A stretch of DNA of 11,398 nt. It comes from an uncultured Collinsella sp. Lineage in GTDB: Bacteria; Actinomycetota; Coriobacteriia; Coriobacteriales; Coriobacteriaceae. This document shows positions 1 to 6,193 of this stretch, piece after piece; the first letter of the stretch is position 1, and every line of letters starts with the position of its first letter. Made by a program: the position numbers and the translations under genes. The stretch covers positions 1 to 11,398 of the forward strand of contig CALDWI010000015.1 in the NCBI GenBank assembly GCA_937923795.1. Direction: 5' to 3'. The notes beneath the pieces are model-generated. The model ran no database searches and was not told where the DNA came from. It saw nothing but the letters and a program-made list of their open reading frames with translations.

Positions 1-48
1 CAAGTTGCCCTTGTGGTAGTCGACCACCACGATCTTCGGTTCGCCCAC
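1..48 (-). CDS. hisH: Imidazole glycerol phosphate synthase subunit HisH, N-terminal fragment
   Basis: This is the 5' end of hisH, cut by the left edge of the window. Reading the minus strand from a GTG at 48-46 gives 16 residues, MGEPKIVVVDYHKGNL. It matches the start of HisH, the class I glutamine amidotransferase subunit that feeds ammonia to HisF; the family opens with a short beta strand and a D-Y-x-x-G-N-L motif. Here the residue after DY is His where Gly is common. The GTG start is chosen because a GGAGG sits 6 nt upstream at 55-59 and no in-frame ATG gives a better start. It lies 79 nt after hisB in the same orientation, as expected for a his operon. The catalytic triad lies outside the window and cannot be checked. 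Confidence 0.82.
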   Translation of the reverse strand, partial: MGEPKIVVVDYHKGNL

Positions 49-52
49 GCGA

Positions 53-59
53 CCCCTCC
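53..59 (-). promoter_or_regulatory. Ribosome binding site of hisH
   Basis: The minus strand reads GGAGGGG here. Its GGAGG core is 6 nt from the GTG at 48-46. This site decides the GTG start and shows that hisH begins translation independently of hisB, which ended at 128. Confidence 0.6.
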
Positions 60-73
60 ACTTCTCATCATCC

Positions 74-114
74 AAAACCACCACAAAGGTGCCTGTCCCC
101 TTCGTGGTGGTTTT
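74..114. repeat. 41-bp palindrome between hisB and hisH, possible dispersed repeat or bidirectional terminator
   Basis: The arms 74-84 (AAAACCACCAC) and 104-114 are a perfect 11-bp inverted repeat. After one A/C mismatch (85/103) the pairing resumes for 4 bp (86-89 with 99-102), leaving a 9-nt loop that contains GCCTGTCC. Both outer ends are A/T tetrads, so transcripts from either strand would form a GC-containing hairpin followed by UUUU. It could terminate after hisB, or it could be a mobile REP/MITE-like palindrome. I recall the GGGGACAGGCACC core as recurrent in intergenic regions of Collinsella relatives and near Y1/RAYT-type transposases in other bacteria, but I cannot verify that here. 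No second copy occurs in this window. Confidence 0.7.
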
Positions 115-127
115 ACCCTTGTGACGG

Positions 128-715
128 TTATAGCGAGCCCTTGGTGCTGGGGATGCCCTGCACGCGGGGATCGAGCTCGCAGGCGTGGCGCATCGTGCGG
201 CCCACGGCCTTAAAGGCGGCCTCGATAATGTGATGCGAGTTGCCGCCCGCCAGCTCGCGCACGTGCAGCGTAAGTTTGGCATCGCGCGCAAAGGCATAGA
301 AGAACTCGACAGCCAGCTCGGTATCGAAGCTGCCCACACGCTCGGTCGGCACGGGCAGCTCGCAGTAGGCCTGGCCGCGACCCGAAATGTCCACGGCGGC
401 CATCACGAGCGTCTCGTCCATGGCGATCGCCGCATCGGCAAAGCGCGTAATACCCGCTTTGTCGCCCAGCGCCCGGCAAAACGCCTCGCCCAGCACAATG
501 CCCGTGTCCTCGACGGTATGGTGCGCATCGACTTCTACATCGCCTACCGCATGCACCGTCAAATCGAACAGGCCATGGCGGCCAAAGGCGTTGAGCATGT
601 GGTCGAAAAACGGCACGCCGGTCGAGATATCGCACGTACCGGTTCCATCCAGGTCGAGTTTGACGACAATGTCGGTCTCCCCCGTCTTGCGGGTCACCTC
701 GGCATAACGGCCCAT
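128..715 (-). CDS. hisB: Imidazoleglycerol-phosphate dehydratase
   Basis: Monofunctional 195-aa HisB of normal family length. It converts imidazole glycerol phosphate to imidazole acetol phosphate in the cytoplasm (histidine pathway). The metal-binding family motifs are all present in order: FFDHMLNAFGRHG near residues 36-48, DAHHTVEDTG near 63-72, a second metal site in NSHHIIEAAFKA near 159-170, and the typical ending DPRVQGIPSTKGSL. There is no N-terminal HAD phosphatase domain like that of the enterobacterial bifunctional HisB, so histidinol-phosphate phosphatase must be encoded elsewhere. The ATG at 715-713 directly abuts the hisC stop codon (716-718). AAGGAGG at 724-730, inside the hisC coding end, is 8 nt upstream, so the two genes are probably translationally coupled. 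The only gene-length open frames on the opposite strand are shadows. Confidence 0.97.
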   Translation of the reverse strand: MGRYAEVTRKTGETDIVVKLDLDGTGTCDISTGVPFFDHMLNAFGRHGLFDLTVHAVGDVEVDAHHTVEDTGIVLGEAFCRALGDKAGITRFADAAIAMDETLVMAAVDISGRGQAYCELPVPTERVGSFDTELAVEFFYAFARDAKLTLHVRELAGGNSHHIIEAAFKAVGRTMRHACELDPRVQGIPSTKGSL

Positions 716-1831
716 CTAGATCTCCTCCTTCACCAGCACGGCAAACGCAGCCAGTACCTCATCGTTTTCCTGCGGCATGCCCACGGTAATGCGCAGACAG
801 TCCGAAAGCCCCGGCGCATAGCTAAAGTCGCGCACCAAAATCGAATACTCGTCGCGTAGGCGCTCGCGCACGCGCGTGGCATGCGGCGTACGCACGAGCA
901 CAAAGTTCGCCGCGCTCGGCCATGCCTCCACGGGCAGGCCCTCGGTAGCCATCGCGCGCAGGGCGCACAGCTCGCGCTCGCGCTCGGATGCGACCTGTGC
1001 CACCACGGGCGTGTACGCATCGCGGGCACGCACGCAGGCAAGCGCCGCCGCCTGGCTCAGCACGTTGACCGAATAGATCTGGCGAATCGCCGCGAACACG
1101 TCGATGACCTCGGACGCCGCGATCACGTAGCCCAGACGCGTACCGGCAGCGCCAAACGCCTTGGACAACGTATGAAGAATCACCAGGTTGGGATGCTCGG
1201 CGATAAGCCCCTGCGCCGTGGTGGCCGCGCCAAACAAATCGTCGGCAAACTCAACGTAGGCCTCGTCGACCATTACCATGCCGGGGCACGCATCGCACAG
1301 GGCCGCGACAAAGTCGAGCGGCGTCACATCACCCGTGGGATTGTTGGGCGAGGTCACGATTGCCAGGTTGCACTCGGGCGCCGCCGCAAGCACGGCTGTC
1401 TGATCGAGCTCAAAGGTCGCAGGGTCGCGCCACACGTCGCGCACCTCGGTCTGGCAGAGCGACGCAAAGAACGCGTACTCGCTAAAGCACGGTGGGCAGT
1501 TGAGCAGGGTCCGTCCCGCGCCGCCAAACGCCAACAGGAAGTTATAGAGCAGCTCGTCACCGCCGTTACCCACGCAGACATTCTCGCGCGCCACACCATG
1601 CCAAGCGGCAAGCTCGTCGCGCAGATCGTTGGACATGGGATCGGGATAGCGGTTGAGCGGTGTAGCAGCCAGGGCGGCGTCGACCGCCTCGCGCACACCA
1701 GCCGGCACGGGATAGGTGTTCTCGTTGGCCGAAAGGTTGATGCGTGTGGGCGTAAAGTTGGGATCGTAGGGCTCAATGCCGGCCAAGTAGGGCTGGACGA
1801 GCTCCTTCATACGGGGCGTCAGCTCGGCCAT
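716..1831 (-). CDS. hisC: Histidinol-phosphate aminotransferase
   Basis: A 371-aa fold-type I PLP aminotransferase that converts imidazole acetol phosphate plus glutamate to histidinol phosphate plus 2-oxoglutarate. Visible motifs: LSANENTYPVP near 33-43 (substrate entry), GNGGDELL near 88-95 (PLP phosphate), TSPNNPTGD near 160-168, VDEAYVEF near 188-195 (Asp189 and Tyr192 contact PLP), HTLSKAFG near 220-227 with Lys224 as the Schiff-base lysine, and RLGY near 232-235. The open frame extends 23 codons further upstream to 1900, but that part overlaps the end of hisD. The ATG at 1831-1829 is preferred because AAGGAGG lies 6 nt upstream and the product then starts as MAELTPRMKELV, typical for HisC. 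It starts 1 nt after the hisD stop and ends directly against hisB. Confidence 0.96.
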   Translation of the reverse strand: MAELTPRMKELVQPYLAGIEPYDPNFTPTRINLSANENTYPVPAGVREAVDAALAATPLNRYPDPMSNDLRDELAAWHGVARENVCVGNGGDELLYNFLLAFGGAGRTLLNCPPCFSEYAFFASLCQTEVRDVWRDPATFELDQTAVLAAAPECNLAIVTSPNNPTGDVTPLDFVAALCDACPGMVMVDEAYVEFADDLFGAATTAQGLIAEHPNLVILHTLSKAFGAAGTRLGYVIAASEVIDVFAAIRQIYSVNVLSQAAALACVRARDAYTPVVAQVASERERELCALRAMATEGLPVEAWPSAANFVLVRTPHATRVRERLRDEYSILVRDFSYAPGLSDCLRITVGMPQENDEVLAAFAVLVKEEI

Positions 1832-1832
1832 A

Positions 1833-3269
1833 TTAGGCCTCCTTGCCAGTTGTGCCAACGCCATCCGCGCCCGCAGCCGCCAGGTCAACGCCCTCGGCAA
1901 CCGTCGCCACGGGGTCGCCCGGCCAGGCGACCTTGGTCAGGTCGGCCGCGGCGAGCGACTCGACGCTCACGGCATCCTCGCCCTGCTCTAGCACACGGCG
2001 ACGCAGTGCGGCGGAAAGCGCGTGTGCCCACAGGCCCTCGGACTCGGCTAGACGCTGCGTGGCGGGAGCGTCCGAGAGCAGGCCCTCGGGTGTATAGCAG
2101 ATAACACTCGAGCGCTTGACGAACTCCTCCACCGAAAGCGGGTTGGAGAACATGGCCGTGCCGCCGGTCGGCAGCGTGTGATTGGGGCCGGCAACATAAT
2201 CGCCGAGCGGCTCGGAGCTCCAAGCACCCACAAAGATGGCGCCGGCGTTGCGAATGCCGCCGAGCAGGCCCATCGCGTCCTTGCAGTGCAGCTCAAGGTG
2301 CTCGGGCGCCACGGTGTTCACGGCCTCGACGGCGGCAGCCATGTCGGCGGCCACCACGATGGTGCCCTCATTGTCGAGCGAGGCGCGCGTAATCTCGGCG
2401 CGTGGCGACTGCGCGACCAGAATATCGATACCCGCCTCGACCTCACGCGCAAACTGCTCGTCGCAGGTCACCAGATAGCAGGCTGCCAGTGGATCGTGCT
2501 CGGCCTGGGCCATCAGGTCGGCCGCGACCACCATGGGCTTGGCCGTGGCGTCGGCCAGCACGCAGACCTCGGAAGGACCGGCGACCATGTCGATACCCAC
2601 GTCACCCGAGACAATCTGTTTGGCAGCGGCGACAAAGGCGTTGCCCGGGCCGGTGATTTTGTCGACGCGCGGAATGGTCTCGGTACCGTACGCCAGTGCG
2701 GCCACGGCCTGGGCGCCGCCCACCATATAGATCTCGTCCACGCCGCCGAGCTTTGCCGCGGCGAGCGTGTAGGGGCTTATCAGGCCGTCCTTTTGCGGCG
2801 GGGTCACCATGACCACGCGCTCAACGCCGGCGACCTTGGCGGGAATGGCGTTCATGAGCACCGTGGAGGGATACTGCGCGCGGCCGCCCGGCACATAGAT
2901 GCCGGCCGCAGCAAGCGGGGTCACCTTAACGCCGAGCATCGTGCCGTCCGGGCGCATGGTAAACCAGCTCTGCTCGACCTCACGCTGGTGGAACTCGCGA
3001 ATCTGGCGTGCAGCCTTTTCGAGCGCCGCGACAAAGGCCGGATCGAGGCCTTCGAGCGCGGCATCGATCTGCTCCTGCGGCAGGCGAAAACTCTGCAGCT
3101 CAACACCGTCAAAACGCTGACAGTAATCGCGCACCGCGGCATCGCCGTTGGCGCGCACGTTTGCCACGATATCGCGGGCGGCGTCGACGATGTTTTGCGG
3201 CAGCACGCCCTTGCGATTGAGCTGATTGGTAACGACGCGCTCGCCGGGAGCAAGCTTGATGGTCTTCAT
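1833..3269 (-). CDS. hisD: Histidinol dehydrogenase
   Basis: A 478-aa HisD that carries out the last two oxidations, histidinol to histidinal to histidine, with NAD+ and Zn2+. Family motifs appear in order: GIYVPGGRAQYPSTVLMNA near 123-141, AGV-RVVMVTPP, GPGNAFVAAAK, MVAGPSEVCVLAD, DLMAQAEHDP (Gln and His zinc ligands), VNTVAPEHLEL (Glu-His catalytic pair), and GDYVAGPNHTLPTGGTAMFSNPLSVEEFVKRSS near the C-terminus, with the Asp and His of that block. It is longer than the usual 430-440 aa because of a C-terminal tail rich in Ala, Val and Gly of about 45 residues. The ATG at 3269 is preceded by a moderate AGGGGA 7 nt upstream. It follows hisZG after 105 nt and leads into hisC with a 1-nt gap. 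Confidence 0.97.
   Translation of the reverse strand: MKTIKLAPGERVVTNQLNRKGVLPQNIVDAARDIVANVRANGDAAVRDYCQRFDGVELQSFRLPQEQIDAALEGLDPAFVAALEKAARQIREFHQREVEQSWFTMRPDGTMLGVKVTPLAAAGIYVPGGRAQYPSTVLMNAIPAKVAGVERVVMVTPPQKDGLISPYTLAAAKLGGVDEIYMVGGAQAVAALAYGTETIPRVDKITGPGNAFVAAAKQIVSGDVGIDMVAGPSEVCVLADATAKPMVVAADLMAQAEHDPLAACYLVTCDEQFAREVEAGIDILVAQSPRAEITRASLDNEGTIVVAADMAAAVEAVNTVAPEHLELHCKDAMGLLGGIRNAGAIFVGAWSSEPLGDYVAGPNHTLPTGGTAMFSNPLSVEEFVKRSSVICYTPEGLLSDAPATQRLAESEGLWAHALSAALRRRVLEQGEDAVSVESLAAADLTKVAWPGDPVATVAEGVDLAAAGADGVGTTGKEA
1838..1844 (-). promoter_or_regulatory. Ribosome binding site fixing the hisC start
   Basis: The minus strand reads AAGGAGG, a full anti-16S match. It lies inside the last codons of hisD and 6 nt before the ATG at 1831. 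It rules against the longer upstream start at 1900 and implies hisD-hisC translational coupling. Confidence 0.75.
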
Positions 3270-3374
3270 ATCGGTATCCCCTATCGGTCGAGGTTATGTT
3301 CGAAAAACGAGAGGCCGGGCGGCGGCGCCAGTCGACCCGCAGCCCAGACGTTGGGGCGCCCGTGCGTGCTCGCG

Positions 3375-5090
3375 CTATTGTGCCGAGCCCGCAACGGGCT
3401 CAAAATGCCTGTCCTTCACGGCTACCGCCAAGCGATCGGCCAGATTGCGTACGCGCGGATCCAAGCGCGCGGCACCTGGGTTGACGAAGAAGCGGGCCGT
3501 ACAGTCCATGATGCGACCGGTGATGACCAGGTCGTTGTCACGCAGCGTGGCGCCCGTGGCGGTAATGTCCACGATGCGGTCGGTCATGCCGACAATGGGA
3601 CCCAGCTCGATGTTGCCGTGCAGCGAAACGATGTCGGCGTTCACGCCGCGCTCGGCATACCAGGCACTCGCGATGCGCGGGTACTTGGTTGCCACGCGAA
3701 GCGACCCACGGCGGGCATAGTTGCGCTCGGCCTGGCCGGCGCGCCACGCGGGCTCCGCCTCGATAAACGTGCACAGGCCGTAGCCCAGGTCGACCAGCTG
3801 CAGCAGGTTGAGGTCCGCCTCGATAAGCGAGTCCCAGCCGCAGATGCCGCAGTCGGCACCGCCGCAGCCCACAAAGGCGGGCGCGTCGCTGGGACGCACG
3901 ATGACAAACTCGATATCGCCGACCGTGCCCTCACCGGCACGCGTGTCGCGGCCGCGCACGATGAGGTGACGGCCGGGGTCACGCAGCTCAGAGACGTCCA
4001 GGCCCGCGGCCTCGAGTACGTCGAGCGTGTCGGCCTTGAGCGAGCCCTTGGGCACGGCAATGCGAAGCGGACCCTCGGCGCCACGGCCCACGGCGTGGTC
4101 GCCATCGGAAGCGGCGTCCTCGACCGAAGTTCGCGCGGCTTCCAGACGCTCGAGCGAAAAGGCAAAGCCCGCCGCCGGCACCTCGATGCCGTCGCCAAAT
4201 GCACCGGTAAAGATGGAGTCGTAGCGTCCGCCCGAACCCACCGGATCGGGCAGGCCGCCGGCATAGGCCTTAAAGACCAGACCCGTGTAGTAATCAAACG
4301 AGTTCATGATGGAGAAGTCGAAGGACAGCACCTGGGCGTCCTCGGGAGCCAGGCCCTCGACCAGGGCACGCAGCTCGCGCGTGAGCGGCGCGACAATGCC
4401 CACCGCCGCCAGAAGCGCGTCGACGCGGTCGAGTACCTCAGCGCCGCCGTGCAAGCGCGGCAGCTCGCTGATGGCAGCCTTGACGGCCTCGGGCTCGGCG
4501 CTTGCCGCCACACGGGCATCGAGGCCCACAAAGTCGTTGGCGTGTACGCAACGCAATGCCTCGGCAGCCAGTTCGCGATCCTCACAGGCCGCGAGCAGTT
4601 CCTTAAACGGACGAACGCTGCCCGCAATAATGCGCGCATCGGGCAGTGCCAGCTTGCGCACGGCCTCGGCCACCAGCGAGACGATCTCGACATCGCCCGC
4701 GGTGTCGCCCGCACCGATGAGCTCAAAGCCCAGTTGCGTAAACTGACGCGAGCCACCGGCATTGCGCTGGCACTCGCGAACCACCGGCGCCTCGTAGCGC
4801 AGGCGCAGCGGCAGATCGGCCGCGTGCATGCGGGTCGAAACCAAGCGCACAATCGGCAGCGTGTTGTCGGGACGGACCACCAGCAGGCGACCGTCGTCAT
4901 CAAAGAGCTTAAACGGCGTATCCGCAATGCGGCCGCCCTCCTCGAGAGAGCCCTTGTCCTCGAGCAGCGGCGTCTCGACCGGCAGGTAATGATGCTCCCT
5001 AAAGCAGCCCTTCACCGTCAGCGCAATCTCCTCGCGCGCCTGAGCCTCCTCGGGCAATATGTCCCGGAATCCCCACGGTGTGGCCGTCAT
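3375..5090 (-). CDS. hisZG: Fused ATP phosphoribosyltransferase: HisZ regulatory domain joined to short-form HisG catalytic domain
   Basis: A 571-aa protein joining two subunits that are normally separate. Residues 1 to about 320 are HisZ, a class II HisRS paralogue: WGFRDILPEEA near 6-16, RLRYEAPVVRE near 96-106 with FTQLGFELIG near 117-126 (motif 2), FDYYTGLVF near 265-273, GSGGRYDS near 285-292 and GFAFSLERLEA near 308-318 (motif 3). The Arg before the DYY block of true HisRS is Asn263 here, and there is no anticodon-binding domain, so it is not a tRNA synthetase. After a polar linker (about 321-340), residues 341-565 are short-form HisG: IAVPKGSL near 344-351, FVIVRPSDAPAFV, RVATKYPRIA near 465-474, and the PRPP loop VDITATGATLRDND near 507-520. 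No C-terminal ACT-like regulatory domain is present. The enzyme condenses ATP with PRPP, the committed and histidine-inhibited step. ATG at 5090 has AGGAGG 8 nt upstream. Confidence 0.95.
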   Translation of the reverse strand: MTATPWGFRDILPEEAQAREEIALTVKGCFREHHYLPVETPLLEDKGSLEEGGRIADTPFKLFDDDGRLLVVRPDNTLPIVRLVSTRMHAADLPLRLRYEAPVVRECQRNAGGSRQFTQLGFELIGAGDTAGDVEIVSLVAEAVRKLALPDARIIAGSVRPFKELLAACEDRELAAEALRCVHANDFVGLDARVAASAEPEAVKAAISELPRLHGGAEVLDRVDALLAAVGIVAPLTRELRALVEGLAPEDAQVLSFDFSIMNSFDYYTGLVFKAYAGGLPDPVGSGGRYDSIFTGAFGDGIEVPAAGFAFSLERLEAARTSVEDAASDGDHAVGRGAEGPLRIAVPKGSLKADTLDVLEAAGLDVSELRDPGRHLIVRGRDTRAGEGTVGDIEFVIVRPSDAPAFVGCGGADCGICGWDSLIEADLNLLQLVDLGYGLCTFIEAEPAWRAGQAERNYARRGSLRVATKYPRIASAWYAERGVNADIVSLHGNIELGPIVGMTDRIVDITATGATLRDNDLVITGRIMDCTARFFVNPGAARLDPRVRNLADRLAVAVKDRHFEPVAGSAQ

Positions 5091-5125
5091 CTGGTGAGCC
5101 TCCTCATGCTGTGTTTCATATAGAA

Positions 5126-5157
5126 CAGAAGACCGGCAGAGCTCCGCCGGTCTTCTG
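5126..5157 (-). terminator. Perfect 12-bp hairpin between the TIM-barrel gene and hisZG
   Basis: Arms 5126-5137 (CAGAAGACCGGC) and 5146-5157 are exact inverted complements with an 8-nt loop. On the minus strand the GC-rich core is followed by UUCUGUUCUAU, a mediocre U-rich tract. It can be read as the terminator of the 5260-6096 gene. Alternatively, if transcription starts near 5158-5160 from a weak TATGCT box at 5166-5171 (minus strand, no good -35), it would be a 5' leader hairpin of the his operon. No his leader peptide with a histidine run and no T-box are visible in 5091-5259. Confidence 0.5.
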
Positions 5158-5259
5158 GGTACTTTAGCATACTAGAGTGCTTGCGGGGAAAATCCGTCGC
5201 AGCCGCTCACACCGTATTCATTTGGAAACATAGGGTAGGTTGCCGCAGCCCAACCCCAC

Positions 5260-6096
5260 CTAGGCGCCAATCGCACGACGATACTCTGCCATTACCTGCG
5301 CATCGGCAGCTGCGGGGTCGGCAAAATAGCGCCAGTCATAGGTCTCGGCCGAAACAACTCCGCAATAGCCGCGCGCCACCAGCCTATCCAGGTCGGCGCG
5401 CATATCGCGGTCGCCGTCACCCCAGGCAAGATGCGTCGTGCCATCTGCCGCAACATCGACAAAATGCACGTGGGCGACATCATCGCCAAGCAGATCGAAA
5501 TAATCGTCGATGGTATCCCCCGCCACCGCCATAGCGCCTATATCCAGACACGCCTTAAGTGCCGGATGATCAACTGCCTCGATCATGCGCTTCGTGTCGG
5601 CCGCCGAGTTTACGATCATCGACTCAACCGGCTGTAGGGCCTCGAGCACCAGTCGCACGCCGCGCTCTCCCGCATGCTCGGCAATCGCACGCAGCATCGA
5701 GGCACTTCGACCCCACGCGTCCTCGATTGGCTCGTTCAAAAATGCCCAGCCGCTCGAGACCATGACCTGCTCGGCTCCAAGTTCCGCCGCGATATCCACA
5801 ACGTTCTTAAAGTACGCGAGCGTGCGGGCACGTGCCTCATTCCCGCGCGCCGCGATATTCCACGGCTTGGGGTTGTTCTGTTCGGGACAAAGCCCCACAA
5901 TCCGAACCCCATACCGCTGCGACAGCTCCCGCACCTGCTCGAGCGAATCGTATCCATGGCAATCGACATACAGATGCATCGCCCCGGTCCAAAGCTCGCA
6001 ACACGTGTAGCCCGAGGCCGCTGCCGAAGAAAAGAATTCCTCAAGGTCAAAATAACGATGGCTGATATTCATGACGGCAAGCTGCGGATACTCCAT
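5260..6096 (-). CDS. Sugar phosphate isomerase/epimerase, xylose-isomerase-like TIM barrel, FrlC-like
   Basis: A 278-aa single-domain TIM-barrel protein of the AP endonuclease 2 superfamily. The four expected metal ligands are placed correctly: Glu152 in VLEAL, Asp185 in CLDIG, His211 in HVHFVD and Glu251 in SAETY. From memory of E. coli FrlC (fructoselysine 3-epimerase) the layout is very similar: a GY-x-x-x-ELW segment near 29-36, a GL-x-PEQNN segment near 68-75, a W-G-R-x-x-x-x-L helix near 128-135, and LVLEALQPVES near 149-159. Its likely role is epimerising or isomerising a ketose amine or its phosphate. A GTG at 6105 is in frame, but the ATG at 6096 is preferred because AAAGGTGG lies 5 nt upstream. 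It follows the PTS genes and lies 169 nt upstream of hisZG. Other members of this fold (IolE, IolI, tagatose epimerases) remain possible. Confidence 0.85.
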   Translation of the reverse strand: MEYPQLAVMNISHRYFDLEEFFSSAAASGYTCCELWTGAMHLYVDCHGYDSLEQVRELSQRYGVRIVGLCPEQNNPKPWNIAARGNEARARTLAYFKNVVDIAAELGAEQVMVSSGWAFLNEPIEDAWGRSASMLRAIAEHAGERGVRLVLEALQPVESMIVNSAADTKRMIEAVDHPALKACLDIGAMAVAGDTIDDYFDLLGDDVAHVHFVDVAADGTTHLAWGDGDRDMRADLDRLVARGYCGVVSAETYDWRYFADPAAADAQVMAEYRRAIGA

Positions 6097-6101
6097 CTTG
6101 T

Positions 6102-6109
6102 CCACCTTT
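6102..6109 (-). promoter_or_regulatory. Ribosome binding site of the TIM-barrel gene
   Basis: The minus strand reads AAAGGTGG, 5 nt before the ATG at 6096. It overlaps the alternative GTG start at 6105, which argues against that GTG. Only 4 nt separate it from the T-tract of the preceding terminator. Confidence 0.55.
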
Positions 6110-6113
6110 CGGC

Positions 6114-6147
6114 AAAAGGGCGCCGCAGCACAGTGTGCGCGACGCCC
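6114..6147 (-). terminator. Intrinsic terminator after the PTS IID gene
   Basis: On the minus strand GGGCGTCGC (6147-6139) pairs with GCGGCGCCC (6126-6118) with one G-U wobble. After a single unpaired base it continues as a 4-bp inner stem (6128-6131 with 6135-6138) and a 3-nt loop. TTTT (6117-6114) follows directly. It is a strong Rho-independent terminator shape, yet it ends only 18 nt before the next start codon, so it either limits readthrough or acts as a leader hairpin. Confidence 0.8.
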
Positions 6148-6164
6148 CCTCTTACATTATTCTC

Positions 6165-6193
6165 ATTATGACGGATGCCCTACTGAACACCAA
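6165..6193 (-). promoter_or_regulatory. Candidate promoter for the TIM-barrel gene
   Basis: The minus strand has TTGGTG (6193-6188) and CATAAT (6170-6165) separated by 17 nt. The -10 matches the consensus at 5 of 6 positions and the -35 is weak. The -35 lies in the end of the IID gene. Transcripts would start near 6158 and carry the 6114-6147 hairpin as a leader. Confidence 0.35.

Noticed and set aside
13..213. A 66-codon plus-strand frame at the left edge
   Set aside because: It spans the palindrome and the ends of hisH and hisB, has no ribosome binding site and no similarity to anything I recognise.
1832..1900. N-terminal extension of hisC starting at 1900
   Set aside because: It overlaps hisD coding sequence, is Arg/Ala-rich and unlike HisC; the ATG at 1831 has a perfect ribosome binding site.
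881..2104. A 407-codon plus-strand frame antisense to hisC and hisD
   Set aside because: Composition is Arg/His/Gly-rich and lacks any motif; it is a shadow of well-supported genes.
3270..3374. Possible terminator or small gene between hisZG and hisD
   Set aside because: The only pairing is GGCGCC with GGCGCC across a loop of roughly 25 nt, well separated from a TTTTT. This is too weak to call, and no small frame with a ribosome binding site is seen.
2178..5123. A 981-codon open frame on the plus strand antisense to hisD and hisZG
   Set aside because: It exists because GC-rich codon bias of the real genes removes stops from the opposite strand. The translation is His/Arg/Gly-rich with no recognisable domain, whereas the minus-strand genes have full motif sets.
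5091..5259. T-box or histidine leader-peptide attenuator before hisZG
   Set aside because: No T-box consensus and no short frame with consecutive His codons could be found on the minus strand.
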